From the NCBI GenBank assembly GCA_024225635.1, contig JAAEMK010001291.1:1-42700 (forward strand): DNA of 42,700 nt, in the 5' to 3' direction. Every line of letters begins with the position of its first letter. Positions within the stretch are counted from its first letter, which is position 1. The position numbers and the translations under genes are program-made. The notes under the pieces are model-generated. The model searched no databases, was not told where the DNA came from, and saw nothing but the letters and a program-made list of their open reading frames with translations. The DNA comes from Desulfobacteraceae bacterium. GTDB taxonomy: Bacteria; Desulfobacterota; Desulfobacteria; Desulfobacterales; Desulfobacteraceae. This document shows, piece after piece, positions 42,001 through 42,700 of the stretch.

Positions 42001-42700
42001 CTCCCCCAGGACCCATGAGCCCCTGTTCCAGGAAACCATCCGCGCAGCCGGACTCAACAAATACCTCTTTGAGATGGCCAACATCCGGGACCAGAACACC
42101 TGGGTCCACATGAACCAGCCGGAAAAGGCCACCCGGAAGGCAAAGGACCTGGTGCGCATGGCCGTTGCCAAGGCAGCACGGGTGGAACCCCTGCATTTGG
42201 TGAACCTGCCCATCCACAAGGCGGTCCTGGTGGTGGGGGGCGGAGTGGCCGGTATGGAAGCGGCCCTGGGGGTGGCGGACCAGGGATTCACGGCCCACCT
42301 GGTGGAACAGTCCGCGGTTCTGGGGGGGGTGGCCAGGGATCTCAAGACCACCTGGCAGGGGAAAAAGGTCGCCCCCTACCTCGAGGATCTCATCGAGCGG
42401 ATCAAGGCCCACGACAAGATAAAGCTCTTCACCAGCGCACGGGTGGTGTCCACCACCGGCTCCCTGGGTAATTTCGTCACCACCGTTGCCCGGGAGGGGA
42501 GCGTGAACGGCAAGACCCTGGTGGAGCACGGCGCCGCCATCATCGCCACCGGCGGTCATGAGCTGAAACCCGACCTCTACCTGTACGGCAAACACCCCAA
42601 TGTGCTGACCCACCTGGAGATGGACAAGGTGGTCCAGGCAAGCGCCAACGGGGTGAGAAAAACAAAGACCGTGGTGTTCATCCAGTGCGTCGGCTCCAGG
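39023..42700 (+). CDS. HdrA-GltD-HdrA fusion flavoprotein, 5' part (runs off the right edge)
   Basis: From the ATG at 39023 (AGGAGG upstream) the frame is open for 1226 codons to the edge. It starts like HdrA: GAGIAG FAD loop at about 13-18, KTFPTNDCSMCIISPKLVE, and a CxxCxxCxxxCP cluster at 109-119. A GltD/NADPH-glutamate-synthase-small-subunit-like module is nested next: CTLACPAGINVQGY (C159), CPHGCETAC, GSGPAG at 253-258, and a second nucleotide loop GGGNVA at 384-389. A Cys-rich CLNCGFCSECMACVDAC begins at 626, then the rest of HdrA returns (WLQCVGSRD, YCSGVCCMYANKQA). A second HdrA copy starts near 927 (RIGVFVCNCGINIGG) with its FAD loop GGGVAG near 1072. I infer an electron-bifurcating hub linking NAD(P)H, ferredoxin and MetF. 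Confidence 0.9.
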   Translation, partial: MGENKRGSVLVVGAGIAGIQAALDLADSGFLVHLVDKSSAIGGVMAQLDKTFPTNDCSMCIISPKLVEAGRHLNIELSTMTRIKEVTGEAGDFTVSILGEPRYIDLEKCTACGECAKVCPVELPSQFDENLCGKKAAFKLYPQAMPSAFAIDKGDRAPCTLACPAGINVQGYVQMVKQGRYDRALEIIMDKLPLPGILGRICPHGCETACRRNEVDQAVAIRDLKRLAADRFDPREVKIDRPAPTGKRVAVIGSGPAGLSAAYHLARKGIGATIFEALPKPGGMLRVGIPEHRLPREIIDIEMEVITNLGVELRLNSPLGEGLTVDTLLSDGFDAVFLAMGAHQGIALGVKGEEMDGVCQGVKFLRRMNLGETIEVGKQVAVIGGGNVAIDVARSALRLGADAVTLVYRRTRTEMPAWEEEIHAAEDEGVEIVYLAAPQEVLGETGRVTGLGCIRMELGEPDSSGRRRPVPVPGSEFEITADQIIPAIGQKPDLSIMKALGEIKMTAWGTALVDPDTHATTRAGVFAGGDFQTGPGVAIGAVAAGMNAASAMARYLAGETSLKGEAPLEAAASPEDAPDYLPIPPDLPQQPRAQMPELSLAERRGNFREVELGLAEDEGQLEADRCLNCGFCSECMACVDACLAKAVDHTMIPERKQLSVGAIILSPGFTPFDPSVYDTYGYGTLPNVVTSIEFERLLSASGPYLGHLVRPSDQKEPRKIAWLQCVGSRDINKGDHSYCSGVCCMYANKQAVIAKEHSETELDTAIFFMDMRTHGKEFDAYNIRAQDESGVRCIRSRIHSIFPHRDDTLKIVYATEPGSTVEEIFDMVVLSVGLAPPKDANALAQSMGIELNQHGFAHTRNLSPVETTKKGIFVCGSFQEPKDIPGSVMEASAAAASAATLLNTQRWEMTRTPELVPERDFSGMEPRIGVFVCNCGINIGGIADVPAVREYAATLDGVIHVEDNLFSCSQDAQDHIRDVIVEKNINRVVVASCSPRTHEPLFQETIRAAGLNKYLFEMANIRDQNTWVHMNQPEKATRKAKDLVRMAVAKAARVEPLHLVNLPIHKAVLVVGGGVAGMEAALGVADQGFTAHLVEQSAVLGGVARDLKTTWQGKKVAPYLEDLIERIKAHDKIKLFTSARVVSTTGSLGNFVTTVAREGSVNGKTLVEHGAAIIATGGHELKPDLYLYGKHPNVLTHLEMDKVVQASANGVRKTKTVVFIQCVGSR

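Overview
The window looks like the chromosome of a strictly anaerobic, sulfate-reducer-like deltaproteobacterium (Desulfobacterales type). The reasons are a tungsten-type aldehyde:ferredoxin oxidoreductase, siroheme-decarboxylase-type AhbB, a non-pyrrolysine MttB methyltransferase system, MetF next to heterodisulfide-reductase (Hdr) modules, a selenocysteine-containing Hdr-like protein, and many PAS-type sensors and sigma-54 control. No rRNA, tRNA, CRISPR array or intact insertion sequence was seen. The order, genus and strain cannot be fixed from the sequence alone.

Layout. 1-2486: the N-terminal part of an aldehyde oxidoreductase gene (leaving the window on the left) and rtcB on the minus strand, divergent from thpR; both of the latter act on RNA 2',3'-cyclic phosphate ends. 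2483-4744: a FapA/DUF342 protein with two tandem N-terminal domains. 4952-15068: a phosphorus-themed stretch with a DHH phosphoesterase, PiT plus DUF47, a UgpCBAE-type glycerol-3-phosphate importer, an MCE-like lipoprotein, a DUF1178 protein and a Na/Pi cotransporter with PhoU domain. 15142-16950: a B12-binding radical SAM enzyme and AhbB. 16999-19719: methylthioadenosine salvage (mtnA divergent from mtnP and apt).

19779-25513: a quaternary-amine-type methyl transfer operon (mttB-like, a strikingly short corrinoid-protein remnant, and an MtrH/AcsE-like methyltransferase). It is preceded by a textbook sigma-54 promoter and by three dyad sites spaced exactly 70 bp apart, and its probable sigma-54 activator is divergent. 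A MtaD-like amidohydrolase lacking one metal ligand follows. 25691-32761: a five-gene sensory operon (PAS histidine kinase, receiver, periplasmic binding protein, hybrid kinase, HD-GYP regulator). 32765-35922: an EamA transporter, murI and an Epd-type dehydrogenase.

36244-42700: an HTH-receiver regulator, metF, a fused HdrC-HdrB-like protein read through an in-frame TGA (selenocysteine, with a fitting SECIS hairpin), and a giant HdrA-GltD-HdrA fusion that runs off the right edge. I infer an electron-bifurcating or confurcating methylene-tetrahydrofolate reductase complex of the Wood-Ljungdahl pathway. The MttB operon would feed methyl groups into the same methyl-tetrahydrofolate pool, so the two halves of the window are metabolically linked. 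The most interesting items are the Sec-containing Hdr protein, the HdrA-GltD-HdrA fusion, the corrinoid protein without its B12 domain, and the 70-bp phased operators.
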